Part shown: one piece after another, positions 18,386 through 27,259 of the stretch
Layout of the letters: the number at the start of each line of letters is the position of its first letter
Numbering within the stretch: the stretch's first letter is position 1
Notes under the pieces: generated by a model
Told to the model about the DNA's origin: nothing
Seen by the model: only the letters and a program-made list of their open reading frames with translations
The model's database searches: none
Translations under genes and position numbers: made by a program
Source: Chloroflexus sp.
GTDB lineage: Bacteria; Chloroflexota; Anaerolineae; Anaerolineales; Villigracilaceae
Length of the DNA: 64,000 nt
Assembly (NCBI GenBank): GCA_020723995.1
Contig: DYHT01000006.1
Coordinates: 2,505-66,504 of the forward strand
Reading direction: 5' to 3'

Positions 18386-19159
18386 TTATTTTCCAATCCA
18401 ATCCGGCTTGCGTTTCTCGACAAACGCCTTCATGCCCTCTTTCTGATCTTCGGTGGCAAAGAGCATATAAAATGCGCGCCGCTCGGCTTCCAGCCCCTCG
18501 GCCAGTGGCAATTCAAAGGCTTTGTTCACGGCTTCTTTTCCAAGGCGCACCGCCAGCGGCGCCCGCCCGGCAAGTTCAGCCGCCAGCGCCAGCGCCTCGT
18601 CCAGATAACGCTCCACCGGTACGACGTGGTTGACCAGCCCGAACTGGGCCGCCTCGGCAGCCGACAGCATCCGGTTGTTCAGCACCATCTCCATCGCAAT
18701 GGCTTTTCCCACCGCGCGCGCCAGGCGTTGAGTCCCGCCCGCGCCGGGGATGACGCCGATGGTCACCTCCGGCTGGCCGAATTTGGCCATCTCGGAGGCC
18801 ACGATCATGTCGCACGACATGGCCAGCTCGCAGCCGCCGCCCAAGGCATAGCCGGAGACTGCCGCGATAACCGGCTTCTTGATCTTGCGGATACCGTCGA
18901 ATTGTTCGACAAAGCTGCCGGCGAGCATCTCCACGGCCGTAGACTCAGCCATTTCCTTGATGTCCGCGCCAGCGGCAAAGGCGCGCTCGCTGCCAGTGAT
19001 GACGATCGCACTAATGGCCGGGTCAGCATCGAAAGCTGCGAGCGCAGCCACCAATTCACCCAACAGCGTGCCGTTGAGTGCATTCATCGCCTGCGGACGG
19101 TTGAGAGTGATCAATCCAACCCGCCCGCGGGTTTCGGTAAGAATAGATGTATAGGACAT
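18386..19159 (-). CDS. enoyl-CoA hydratase/isomerase family protein
   Basis: A crotonase-fold enzyme of 257 residues that hydrates a trans-2-enoyl-CoA to a 3-hydroxyacyl-CoA in fatty-acid or amino-acid breakdown. The oxyanion-hole segment AAGADIKEM is at about residues 62-70. Both catalytic glutamates are present: E111 in GGGCELAM and E131 in GQPEVTIGVIPGAGGTQRL. The pair argues for a true hydratase. An AGGAGG site precedes the ATG. It follows the LOG gene by 20 nt on the same strand, so the two are probably cotranscribed. Confidence 0.9.
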   Translation of the reverse strand: MSYTSILTETRGRVGLITLNRPQAMNALNGTLLGELVAALAAFDADPAISAIVITGSERAFAAGADIKEMAESTAVEMLAGSFVEQFDGIRKIKKPVIAAVSGYALGGGCELAMSCDMIVASEMAKFGQPEVTIGVIPGAGGTQRLARAVGKAIAMEMVLNNRMLSAAEAAQFGLVNHVVPVERYLDEALALAAELAGRAPLAVRLGKEAVNKAFELPLAEGLEAERRAFYMLFATEDQKEGMKAFVEKRKPDWIGK

Positions 19160-19179
19160 GGTTCCTCCTCCAGATGGCT

Positions 19180-19764
19180 TCAGCAGCTTTGCCGCATCCA
19201 GCGTTTCACTGCCTCCTGCGGATGGCGGTGATTTTTGATTGCCTCCAGCATCTTTTCTGGTTCAGATTCTACCAGCAACGCGGCGCGGTGTTCGGGAAAG
19301 ATAAAACCTTCTTGTTGGGCGCAGTCGAGCATGGTTAAAAGAGGTGTGAAGTAACCCTTTACATTCAGCAGGCCTATCGCTTTGGCATGGACGCCGATCT
19401 GCGCCCAGGTGAGGGTTTCGAAGAGTTCGTCCAGGGTGCCATATCCGCCGGGCAGGGCGAGGTAAGCGTCGGCCAGTTCGTACATGCGCGCCTTGCGTTG
19501 ATGGATGAAGGGGGTGACTTCCATGCGACTGAGACCGGGGTGCGCCAGAGCGGGTATGTTCATGCTCTCGACGATCACACCGACCACCTGGCCGCCGTTT
19601 TCCAGCGCGCCGTCGGCCAGCGCACCCATCAGGCCAGTGCGCCCGCCGCCGTAGATTAACGTGAGGCCGTGTCGGGCCAGGGTCGCGCCCATTTGGCGCG
19701 CGGCAAGCAGATAGTCCGGGTGGATATTGTCAGCCGAACCACAGTAAACGCAGATGGAATTCAT
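19180..19764 (-). CDS. TIGR00730 family (LOG) Rossmann-fold protein
   Basis: A 194-residue protein of the LOG family, which hydrolyses the N-glycosidic bond of cytokinin-type or purine nucleoside 5'-monophosphates. The hallmark PGGYGTLDE is at residues 105-113, and the N-terminus shows the YGGGRTGLMGALADGAL nucleotide-binding segment. Annotated widely as putative lysine decarboxylase in older records, which is not supported by motif. A TATACT -10 box may lie on the minus strand at 19807-19812. It is first in a two-gene unit with the enoyl-CoA hydratase; the functional link is unclear. Confidence 0.85.
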   Translation of the reverse strand: MNSICVYCGSADNIHPDYLLAARQMGATLARHGLTLIYGGGRTGLMGALADGALENGGQVVGVIVESMNIPALAHPGLSRMEVTPFIHQRKARMYELADAYLALPGGYGTLDELFETLTWAQIGVHAKAIGLLNVKGYFTPLLTMLDCAQQEGFIFPEHRAALLVESEPEKMLEAIKNHRHPQEAVKRWMRQSC

Positions 19765-19869
19765 GGTATCCTCATATCTGTTATCTTTTGCAAGTCTTGT
19801 TCGGTTAGTATACTCATAAACACGGAAATGCGTCCAGGTTAGAGTTGTATTAGACCGTACCCGTCGCGC

Positions 19870-19899
19870 TTGACTTTAGAAGTCCGCTCGGCATAGAAT
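19870..19899 (+). promoter_or_regulatory. sigma-70-type promoter of the J-domain gene
   Basis: TTGACT at 19870-19875 and TAGAAT at 19894-19899 are separated by 18 bp. The ATG lies 20 nt beyond the -10 box. Confidence 0.6.
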
Positions 19900-19918
19900 A
19901 GTAATAGAAAGTAAAGCG

Positions 19919-20857
19919 ATGGAATACAAGGATTATTACAAAATTCTGGGTGTGGAGCGCGGCGCCACGAACGCCGATATCAAGCGCTCTTACCGCAAAC
20001 TGGCGATGCAGTCCCACCCAGATCGCAACCCGGGCGATAAACGCGCCGAAGAACGCTTCAAGGAAATCAACGAAGCTTATCAGGTTTTGAGTGACCCACA
20101 GAAGCGCTCCCGCTACGACCAACTGGGCGATTCGTACTCGCGCTGGCGGCAGAACGGCGCACCGGGCGGATTCGACTGGTCGCAGTGGTCCACCTCCGAA
20201 ATGCGAGGGGTCGGCGGGCGGCCCGCATCAGGCGCTCCATCCGTGCAATTTGGCGACTTCAACGACCTCTTCGGCGATGGCGTGTTCTCGGATTTCTTCC
20301 GCACCATCTTCGCCGGGATGGACGCCGGCGCGACGACGCGTGGTCGCCAGCGCCCTGTACCCACATACCAACAGGCGGTGACCATCAGCTTGCGCGAGGC
20401 CTACACCGGTACCACCCGCCAGATCAAGACGGATCACCGCCGAATGGAGATCAAAATCCCGGCCGGCACCCGCAGCGGGACGAAGGTGCGCGTCGCCGGC
20501 GGCGGTCCGCCTGGCGCGGGCCGCCAGCCGTCTGACCTTTACCTGCTGCTGGAGGTAGCCGCAGATCCAAATTTCGAGCGTAAGGGTAATGACCTGCATA
20601 CCCAGGTCAGCGTCAGTGTCTTCACCGCCATGCTGGGCGGCGAGGCCCAAGTGGATACCTTGAGCGGCAAGGTGATCCTGACCGTCCCACCCGGCACCCA
20701 GCCGGAACAAGTCTTCCGCCTGGCCGGACGGGGTATGCCGCAATTGAAGAATCCGCAGGTCAAAGGCGACCTGTTTGTGCACCTCAAAGTTCAGGTTCCG
20801 CGCCAACTCAACGCCAAACAAAAGGCCTTGCTGGAAGGGGCGGCGCGCCTGGAGTAA
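19919..20857 (+). CDS. J-domain co-chaperone (DnaJ C-terminal type, CbpA-like)
   Basis: A 312-residue type II Hsp40. The J domain spans residues 1-68 with the HPD triad at 33-35, which stimulates DnaK ATPase. A Gly-rich segment follows. The client-binding C-terminal beta domains begin near [12 protein letters not shown] and end at [14 protein letters not shown]. The four CXXCXGXG zinc repeats of DnaJ are absent, so it is CbpA-like rather than DnaJ proper. It is followed 40 nt downstream by an HtrA-type protease on the same strand, a reasonable protein-quality pairing. Confidence 0.88.
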   Translation: MEYKDYYKILGVERGATNADIKRSYRKLAMQSHPDRNPGDKRAEERFKEINEAYQVLSDPQKRSRYDQLGDSYSRWRQNGAPGGFDWSQWSTSEMRGVGGRPASGAPSVQFGDFNDLFGDGVFSDFFRTIFAGMDAGATTRGRQRPVPTYQQAVTISLREAYTGTTRQIKTDHRRMEIKIPAGTRSGTKVRVAGGGPPGAGRQPSDLYLLLEVAADPNFERKGNDLHTQVSVSVFTAMLGGEAQVDTLSGKVILTVPPGTQPEQVFRLAGRGMPQLKNPQVKGDLFVHLKVQVPRQLNAKQKALLEGAARLE

Positions 20858-20897
20858 AAGGGTCCTTTGAGAATTCTTGAAAAATGGAGATAAAGTT

Positions 20898-22058
20898 ATG
20901 AGAAAGAAAGTTACCTTACTGGTATTCCTCTCGGCGCTGGTAATTTCGATCATGGCCTGCCAGTTGACGGGTCTCGTCCCGCTGCCACCAACTGCTGCCC
21001 CCACTGCGCCCCAGGCCACCCTGGCAACCTTGCCCGGCGGCCAGACTGATCTTGTCAGCCAGCAGGATCGGATGGTCGCAATCTACGCCCAAGTCAGCCC
21101 CGGCGTCGTAGCGATCCAGACCTCCAAGGCGGATGGCACACCGCTGGGGCTTGGCTCTGGCTGGGTCTATAGCGCCGACGGCTACATCGTCACTAATTAT
21201 CACGTCGTGGAGGCCGCGGACATGGTCGAGGTGGACTTCCCCTCCGGCGATAAAGTCTTCGGGAATATTGTGGGCTCAGACCCGGATTCCGACATCGCGG
21301 TTATCAAGGTGGATGTCCCGGCCGCTATATTACATCCGCTCACTTTGGGCGATTCCGACCAAATCATGGTAGGGCAGATTGTAGTGGCCATCGGCAATCC
21401 ATTCGGGCTGAACGGCACGATGACAACCGGCATCATCTCTGCGGTGGGACGGACTCTACCATCGGACCGCGAAGCGCCCGGCGGGAACGCTTTCTTCTCG
21501 GCCGGCGACATCATCCAGACCGACGCGGCGCTCAATCCCGGCAACTCGGGCGGCCCGCTGCTCAACCTGAATGGCGAAGTGATCGGCGTCAACCGCGCCA
21601 TCCGCACAACCGGGGCAACCGCTACGGGTGATCCGGTCAACTCGGGGATTGGTTTTGCCATCTCGATCAATATTGTCAAACGGGTCGTACCCCATCTGAT
21701 CCAATACGGAAAATACGATTATCCCTACCTGGGAATCTCTGCACTTGACGACTTGCCGCTGCAAATTCTCCAGGAACTGGGTTTGCGACAATATGGCGGC
21801 GCCTATGTTACCAGCGTGGCCCCCAGCGGCCCCGCGGAGCTGGCCGGGCTGCGCGCCGGGACACAGGCGACCAGCTTTCACGATCTGAAGGCCGGTGGAG
21901 ACCTGATCATTGCCATTGACGGTCACGCAGTGCTGAGTTTCGACGATCTGCTCCGCTACCTGATCAATAATAAGTCGCCCGGCGAGACGGTCATATTGAC
22001 TATCCTGCGCGGCGACCAGACAATGGACCTGACTTTGACTCTGGGCAAACGCCCTTAA
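20898..22058 (+). CDS. HtrA/DegP-like trypsin-family lipoprotein protease with PDZ domain
   Basis: A 386-residue exported serine protease. The start chosen is ATG at 20898, which has GGAGA 7 nt upstream; an earlier in-frame TTG at 20877 lacks a site. The signal peptide ends at a lipobox giving Cys21 (SIMAC). The catalytic triad is H102 (TNYHVVE), D132 (DSDIAVIK) and S217 (NPGNSGGPL). A PDZ domain fills about residues 270-386 (AYVTSVAPSGPAELAGL, GDLIIAIDG). It should degrade or refold damaged exported proteins at the outer face of the membrane. Confidence 0.92.
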   Translation: MRKKVTLLVFLSALVISIMACQLTGLVPLPPTAAPTAPQATLATLPGGQTDLVSQQDRMVAIYAQVSPGVVAIQTSKADGTPLGLGSGWVYSADGYIVTNYHVVEAADMVEVDFPSGDKVFGNIVGSDPDSDIAVIKVDVPAAILHPLTLGDSDQIMVGQIVVAIGNPFGLNGTMTTGIISAVGRTLPSDREAPGGNAFFSAGDIIQTDAALNPGNSGGPLLNLNGEVIGVNRAIRTTGATATGDPVNSGIGFAISINIVKRVVPHLIQYGKYDYPYLGISALDDLPLQILQELGLRQYGGAYVTSVAPSGPAELAGLRAGTQATSFHDLKAGGDLIIAIDGHAVLSFDDLLRYLINNKSPGETVILTILRGDQTMDLTLTLGKRP

Positions 22059-22069
22059 AGGACATCGGG

Positions 22070-22150
22070 ACGATGTGGCGGGCTAGGCCAGGGAGCGAAG
22101 GGAAGGGTCTCCTCATACAAAAAGGGGGATGCTTCGCTCCGCTCAGCATG
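22070..22150. repeat. dispersed repeats downstream of the protease gene
   Basis: GGCGGGCTAGGCCAGGG recurs at 38640-38660, and GATGCTTCGCTCCGCTCAGC belongs to the family inside the MITEs at 30926-31076 and 38472-38603. The remainder of the 229-nt gap has no other clear signal. Confidence 0.75.
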
Positions 22151-22287
22151 ACTTTTTAGACAGTCAATTCTGACCGTTTTTATCTTTACTAAGGAGGTGC
22201 AACGTCTCTTTCTCAGCCGGATCACCTGACTTACCCGGCCAATATGGATAGCCCTTTGGATGATCGAACCATTCACAGGAGGTTAAC

Positions 22288-23385
22288 ATGATAACTGATC
22301 GTGACCTGCAGGAATTGCTTGGCTTTTCCAGCCCAGAAACAGTGCTCAGCGTCTACCTGAATACTGAGCCGCTGGAAGGCAATGCCGAAACGCTCAAGCT
22401 GCGGTTACGCAGTATGCTCGAAGTGGTTAGCTCCCCCGAAGATAAGGCCGCAGTATTGAATTACTTTGAACACGCGCACGAGTGGAAAGGTCGCAGTGTG
22501 GCGATCTTTTCATGTGCTGCGCGTGATTTTTTCCGCGCCTTCCCGCTTGCAGCGTCTGTACGCAGCCAGGTGCGCGTGGGGGAACATCCCTATGTCAAGC
22601 CGTTAGCGGACCTGCTGGATTCCTTCGGCGGCTATGGCGTGGTGCTGATTGACAAGCAGGGCGCGCGGCTGTTTTTATTCCAACTGGGCGAATTAATTGA
22701 ACAGGAGGGGATTTTGGGAGAGGCGGTGCGCCACACCAAGCGCGGCGGCGCATCGAGTGTTCATGGGCAGCGCGGCGGGACGGCCGGGCAAACGCGCTAT
22801 TCGGAGGCGGTGGTTGACCGCAACATCAAGGAGGCGGTCGAATTCGCAATCCGCTTCTTTGAGGAGAACCGTGTGCGCCGTATCCTGATCGGCGGCACGG
22901 ACGGCAACGTAGCTCAATTCCGTTCTCATTTACCCAAAGCCTGGCAGAGTTTGGTGGTGGGGACTTTCCCGATGAGCATGACAACCAAGCATACCGAAGT
23001 GTTGGCTCGGACGATGGAAATCGGTCAACAGGCCGAACGTCACCGCGAGGCGCGGCTGGTGGACGCAATCATTACCAGTGCAGCGAAGGACGCGGGCGGC
23101 GTTGTCCGCCTGGACGAGACACTGAGCGCGGTCCACGAGGGGCGCGTCCAGACTCTAATTGTGCAGGAGGGCTACCGTTCAGCCGGCTACCAGTGCAAGG
23201 GCTGCGACTATCTGACCACCCAGAAACTGGCTACCTGCCCCTTCTGTGGCCAGGGCTTCGCCGAGATCGAGGACGCGGTCGAGATGGCCGTCCGTAAGGT
23301 GATGCAATCTGGCGGGGATGTGGAGATCGTGTACGCTAATCCGTCGCTGGAAAAGCTGGGTATCGGCGCCTTGTTACGCTATTGA
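22288..23385 (+). CDS. baeRF-family (archaeo-eukaryotic release factor-like) protein with zinc ribbon
   Basis: A 365-residue protein related to domains 2 and 3 of archaeal/eukaryotic release factor aRF1/eRF1, as in bacterial baeRF/VLRF1 families. Family-like segments are LFLFQLGELIEQEG and the basic loop KRGGASSVHGQRGG. That loop sits where eRF1 has the catalytic GGQ loop, and is followed by the helix EAVEFAIRFFEENRV. A CxxC-x10-CxxC zinc ribbon is at C303, C306, C317 and C320. VLRF1 relatives act as ribosome-rescue peptidyl-tRNA hydrolases; whether this one does is unknown. The ATG has a strong AGGAGG site. It stands alone. Confidence 0.7.
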   Translation: MITDRDLQELLGFSSPETVLSVYLNTEPLEGNAETLKLRLRSMLEVVSSPEDKAAVLNYFEHAHEWKGRSVAIFSCAARDFFRAFPLAASVRSQVRVGEHPYVKPLADLLDSFGGYGVVLIDKQGARLFLFQLGELIEQEGILGEAVRHTKRGGASSVHGQRGGTAGQTRYSEAVVDRNIKEAVEFAIRFFEENRVRRILIGGTDGNVAQFRSHLPKAWQSLVVGTFPMSMTTKHTEVLARTMEIGQQAERHREARLVDAIITSAAKDAGGVVRLDETLSAVHEGRVQTLIVQEGYRSAGYQCKGCDYLTTQKLATCPFCGQGFAEIEDAVEMAVRKVMQSGGDVEIVYANPSLEKLGIGALLRY

Positions 23386-23394
23386 AAATGGACT

Positions 23395-24045
23395 TTAGTG
23401 ATGGTTGATCTGCTCCAGCAATTCTTCCAGCCGCATATCAGCCAGTGATTTCAGCGTCCAATCTGCGCCTTCGATTTTAAGCTGGCGTGTCAGGTAGTTT
23501 GGCACGGCTACCGTAAAAATCCGTGCCCCTTTGGCAGCCTGCACGCCGTTGGGCGAATCCTCGAAGACCATGGCCTCCTCCGCCCGGATGTGGAGCGCGG
23601 CCAGGGCGGCGCGGTACAGTTCCGGGTCCGGTTTAGTGCGTGAAACGTCGTCGGCGCATTTGACGATTTCGAAGTAATCCCACAGGCCGAGGCGGTTCAG
23701 GTGCGTGTCCACCCAACTGTGCTTCGAACTGGAAGCGATGGCCAGACGGAGACCAAGCTTTTGGGCGTCGTCCAGGTAGTCGCGCACGCCGGGCAAAACT
23801 GCCTGAGCCGCGATCAACTCGTCGCCGCGTTGACGCCAGCGGGCATTTAGCGCCGCGTGGTCAAGCGGATAGCCGAGAAGTTCTTCGAGATGGCGGACAG
23901 CATCGAAGTCCGAAAAACCAGCCCCGCCGATGACTTGTCCCCACATGTCGCCCCATTCGGCAACCCCACTATTGTAGCCAACAAGCCACCCAATGATCGG
24001 CTTTGACCTCTTTGAAGAGTGGCTCTTCGAGCGAACACTTGTCAA
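23395..24045 (-). pseudogene. HAD-superfamily phosphatase lacking its N-terminal nucleophile motif
   Basis: From about residue 30 the reading is a normal HAD cap and core: WGDMWGQVIGGAGF, motif II IASSSK, motif III lysine in SRTKPDPELY and motif IV VFEDSPNGVQAAKGA. Motif I (DxDGTLxDTE), which carries the nucleophilic and acid/base aspartates, is missing. Upstream, the DNA is the 3' end of the peptide-transporter ATPase read in another frame, so the 5' end of the HAD gene was deleted when the two were joined. The enzyme should be inactive. A small in-frame protein could still be made. Confidence 0.7.
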
Positions 24046-24964
24046 TTGCCACCGGGCAGCGCGGATGGAAGCGGCAGCCCTTGGGCGGGTTCAAAGGACT
24101 GGGGACGTCGCCCTTCAGGAGGGTGCGCTCGCGCTTGACCGTCGGGTCGGCAATGGGGATGGCTGACATTAACGCCTTTGAATAAGGATGCAGGGGGTTT
24201 TCGTAGAGTTCTTCGCGGCCGGTCAATTCGACCATCTTACCCACATACATAACGCCCACACGGTCAGAGATGTGCTCTACCACGCTCAGATTATGGGCAA
24301 TGAACATGTAGGTCAAACCAAACTCACTCTGCAGGTCTTTCAAGATGTTCAACACCTGTGACTGAATGGACACATCCAGCGCGGAGACCGGCTCATCGCA
24401 AACAATGAATTTTGGGAATAGAGCCAGGGCGCGGGCGATGCCAATACGCTGCCGCTGGCCGCCCGAGAATTCGTGCGGATAGCGGCGGGCATGATAGTCT
24501 TCCAGGCCGACCTTCTTCAAAATCTCAAGCATGTTTTCGTAACGCTCACGCGGCGTACCGATACCATGGACATTCAAACCCTCCATTACCGATTCGCCAA
24601 TCGGCATGCGCGGGTCGAGCGAGGCATACGGGTCCTGGAAGATAACCTGCATGTTGCGGCGCATTTCTTTCATTTCCCGGCCGCGCAATGCGAAGACCTC
24701 CTGCCCGTCGAACGTGACCGAGCCCGAGGTGGGTTCAATCAGGCGCAGCATGGTACGGCCAATGGTGGTCTTGCCGCAACCGGATTCCCCAACCAGCCCG
24801 AAAGTTTCCCCCTCCCGGATGGTAAAACTGATATCATCCACAGCCTGCACCCAAGCCGTAACACGTTGCAACAGACCCGCTCGCACGGGGAAATATTTGA
24901 CCAGGTTCTTGACGATGACCAGGTCTCTCTTCGGACTTTCTTTTCTCGTCACCGGTTTGCTCAT
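23969..24964 (-). CDS. peptide ABC transporter ATP-binding protein (OppF/DppF type)
   Basis: The second ATPase of the peptide uptake system. Walker [10 protein letters not shown], the signature [10 protein letters not shown] and Walker [13 protein letters not shown] are present. The C-terminal oligopeptide-transporter extension follows ([23 protein letters not shown] with cysteines). The start is placed at the ATG at 24964, which has GGAG 8 nt upstream, rather than the TTG at 24979. It is the last gene of the minus-strand transporter operon and its 3' end overlaps the truncated HAD reading. The likely substrates are di- or oligopeptides. Confidence 0.9.
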   Translation of the reverse strand: MSKPVTRKESPKRDLVIVKNLVKYFPVRAGLLQRVTAWVQAVDDISFTIREGETFGLVGESGCGKTTIGRTMLRLIEPTSGSVTFDGQEVFALRGREMKEMRRNMQVIFQDPYASLDPRMPIGESVMEGLNVHGIGTPRERYENMLEILKKVGLEDYHARRYPHEFSGGQRQRIGIARALALFPKFIVCDEPVSALDVSIQSQVLNILKDLQSEFGLTYMFIAHNLSVVEHISDRVGVMYVGKMVELTGREELYENPLHPYSKALMSAIPIADPTVKRERTLLKGDVPSPLNPPKGCRFHPRCPVAIDKCSLEEPLFKEVKADHWVACWLQ

Positions 24965-24997
24965 CAAGTACAACTCCAATGTTTTATTATTGAGTCC

Positions 24998-25099
24998 ACT
25001 GCAAAAAGGCTCATTTCCACGAAGGACACGAAGACTTTAAGAAGAAAGGATTTTCTTAGTGTTTCTTCGTGAACTTCGTGGATTCCCTTTTTTTGCAGT
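24998..25099. mobile_element. about 100-bp inverted-repeat element (MITE-like) inside the peptide operon
   Basis: Ends read ACTGCAAAAAGG and, on the other strand, ACTGCAAAAAAAGGG. The interior holds TTCCACGAAG and CACGAAG words in opposite orientations. Flanking TTATTA on both sides might be a worn target duplication. It separates the two ATPase genes. Confidence 0.65.
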
Positions 25100-25148
25100 A
25101 AAGTCATTATTACAGAGTTAAGAACCAAGCTTGCTTGGCGATTATTAT

Positions 25149-26198
25149 TTACCGGCCGGCATGCGCCAAAGGGGCACGGTGTTCATCACCGTTCTGATGC
25201 GCAGCACTATTCGTGTACAACCAGCAGCGGACGGTGTGATCAGGAGCGGCCTCAACCAGGTCGGGTTCCAGCTCAGTACAGATTGTCAACTGATGCTCGA
25301 TGCGCGCCTGGCAGCGGGGAGTAAAACGACAACCGGCCGGCAGGTTGATCAAGTTGGGTACGTTGCCAGGGATAACATCCAGCCGATCCTTGAGCTTACC
25401 CAGAATGGGTATGGATCCAATCAGGCCCTGCGTGTAGGGATGGAGAGGCTTAGCGAACAAAGTCTTTACGTCCGCCTCTTCTACGATCCTGCCCGCATAC
25501 ATCACGGCCACGTTTTCCGCCATCTCCGCGATGACCCCCAAGTCATGGGTGATGAGGATGACCGAGGCGCCCACTTTGGTGCGCAGGTCACGCATCAAGT
25601 CCAGAATCTGGGCCTGAATGGTGACGTCCAGGGCGGTAGTTGGCTCGTCGGCGATCAACAGATCTGGCACGCAGGCCAGCGCCATGGCGATCATCACGCG
25701 CTGCGCCATACCGCCCGAAAGCTCGTGAGGGAAGGCTTCAGCGCGTCTCTCTGCTTCTGGGATACCCACCATTTTGAGCAGCTCGATGGCTCGTTTCTGT
25801 CCGGCCTCCTTGCCCAGATCCTGGTGAATGTTCAAGACTTCGGAAATTTGATCGCCGGCGCGGAAGACGGGATTGAGCGCTGTTTGGGGCTGCTGGAAGA
25901 TCATCGAAATGCGGTTGCCACGCACGCGCATCATCTCGCTCTCACTTACTTTGAGCAGGTCCTGACCTTCGTAGACGATCTCACCTTCGATGACTTTGCC
26001 GGGCTGGCTGATCAGGCGCATGATCGAGAGGGCGGTCACGCTCTTGCCACAGCCCGACTCGCCTACCAAGCCAAGCACTTTGCCGGGATAGACTTTGAAG
26101 TCCACGCCATCTACGGCTTTGACCACACCATCTTCTGTGTAGAAGTAGGTTTTAAGGTTTCGCACCTCAAGCAGCGGTTGTTTGTTTTCCTGAGTCAC
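25149..26198 (-). CDS. peptide ABC transporter ATP-binding protein (OppD/DppD type)
   Basis: The first ATPase of the peptide uptake system. Visible are Walker [11 protein letters not shown], the signature [10 protein letters not shown], Walker [13 protein letters not shown] and the C-terminal extension with [12 protein letters not shown]. The start is taken at GTG 26198, which has AGGAG 7 nt upstream; an upstream GTG at 26234 would add 12 residues without a site. It lies between the permease gene oppC-type (26235) and the second ATPase in the usual operon order. Confidence 0.9.
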   Translation of the reverse strand: MTQENKQPLLEVRNLKTYFYTEDGVVKAVDGVDFKVYPGKVLGLVGESGCGKSVTALSIMRLISQPGKVIEGEIVYEGQDLLKVSESEMMRVRGNRISMIFQQPQTALNPVFRAGDQISEVLNIHQDLGKEAGQKRAIELLKMVGIPEAERRAEAFPHELSGGMAQRVMIAMALACVPDLLIADEPTTALDVTIQAQILDLMRDLRTKVGASVILITHDLGVIAEMAENVAVMYAGRIVEEADVKTLFAKPLHPYTQGLIGSIPILGKLKDRLDVIPGNVPNLINLPAGCRFTPRCQARIEHQLTICTELEPDLVEAAPDHTVRCWLYTNSAAHQNGDEHRAPLAHAGR

Positions 26199-26234
26199 AG
26201 ACGTTCTCCTAATGTAGATGTTTTTCGCATACAC

Positions 26235-27239
26235 TTAGAGTTTCAAGCGTGGATCAAGAGCGTCGCGCAGGCCATCGCCGATATAGTTGAAGGATAGGGA
26301 GCAGATGAAGATGGGCAATCCAGGCACGAGCGGCAGCCACGGGCGGTCAAACATATAGGTCTGCGTCCCTGAGAGCATATTCCCCCAAGTCGGCACAGGG
26401 TCTTGTATACCAAAACCCAGGAAGGCCAGCGCGGCCTCGGCGACGACATAGCCAGCCAGGCCAAGCGAAGCAGAAACGATGATCGGAGCCATCGCGTTGG
26501 GGATCATGTGCCGCAAAATGATCCATATATTGGAAGCCCCCAGCGAACGGGAGGCCTCCACAAAGGTCTGTTCACGCAGCGACAGGATCATGCCGCGCAT
26601 CAATTGGGCAGACCCCATCCAGCCCAAGCCAGATAGAACCAGCACAATCAGGACGGCGCTGCGCGTATCGCGTGGACCTAAAAGCATGATCTTGCCGACA
26701 ACATTTAGGACCACTGGCGGGATTGGGATCAAGGCCTCATTCGCCAGAAGCATGGAGGAGATAATCAACAGTAAGGGCAGCGAGGGGATCGTCAACATGA
26801 ATTCGACAAAGCGCATCAGAACTGCATCCAGCCACTTGCCATAAAAACCGGAGGTCGAACCGACCACGATCCCAATCGTCTCCGAGATGATTACCGAAAG
26901 GAAGGCCACCGCCAGGGAGATACGGCCGGCAAAGATCAACCGCGAGAAATAATCACGGCCAATATTATCCGTGCCCAGATAATGTATGCGCCCGGTTTCT
27001 TCGTCCACTGCCCCGAAAGGGACAAAATAATCGCCAACTCTAATTTCCTGAACATCAAAAGGAGCGATATAAGGCGCCAAGATCGTGATGATGAGGATCA
27101 CCGAAATAACAACCAACGCGGCCATCGCCAGTTTGTGCCGCCTGAATCGCCTCATAACGATCTGGAACGGGGTGCGTTCCTCGAGTGTGATCGCATCTCC
27201 CGAGAGTTCAGCGATCTGGTTTTTTGTATTTATAGCCAT
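26235..27239 (-). CDS. peptide ABC transporter permease (OppC/DppC type)
   Basis: A 334-residue inner-membrane permease. An N-terminal cytoplasmic tail precedes the first helix (LAMAALVVISVILIITILA). A periplasmic loop then holds YFVPFGAVDEETGRIHYLGT, followed by the five-helix permease core. The EAA coupling motif that docks on the ATPases is EASRSLGASNIWIILRHMIP. It pairs with the OppB-type permease 20 nt upstream. Confidence 0.9.
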   Translation of the reverse strand: MAINTKNQIAELSGDAITLEERTPFQIVMRRFRRHKLAMAALVVISVILIITILAPYIAPFDVQEIRVGDYFVPFGAVDEETGRIHYLGTDNIGRDYFSRLIFAGRISLAVAFLSVIISETIGIVVGSTSGFYGKWLDAVLMRFVEFMLTIPSLPLLLIISSMLLANEALIPIPPVVLNVVGKIMLLGPRDTRSAVLIVLVLSGLGWMGSAQLMRGMILSLREQTFVEASRSLGASNIWIILRHMIPNAMAPIIVSASLGLAGYVVAEAALAFLGFGIQDPVPTWGNMLSGTQTYMFDRPWLPLVPGLPIFICSLSFNYIGDGLRDALDPRLKL

Positions 27240-27259
27240 TCAGTCATTCCTCATAACAA

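Noticed and set aside
19180-19764. Lysine decarboxylase
   Set aside because: PGGYGTLDE identifies the LOG/TIGR00730 family; the decarboxylase name is an old misannotation.
22192-22232. AAGGAGGTG...GGATCACCTG resembling the end of 16S rRNA
   Set aside because: Only a few short words match and there is no adjoining rRNA sequence; it is probably chance plus a ribosome-site-like string.
25131-26297. 388-codon ORF on the plus strand
   Set aside because: Antisense to the OppD-type ATPase, which has complete Walker and signature motifs.
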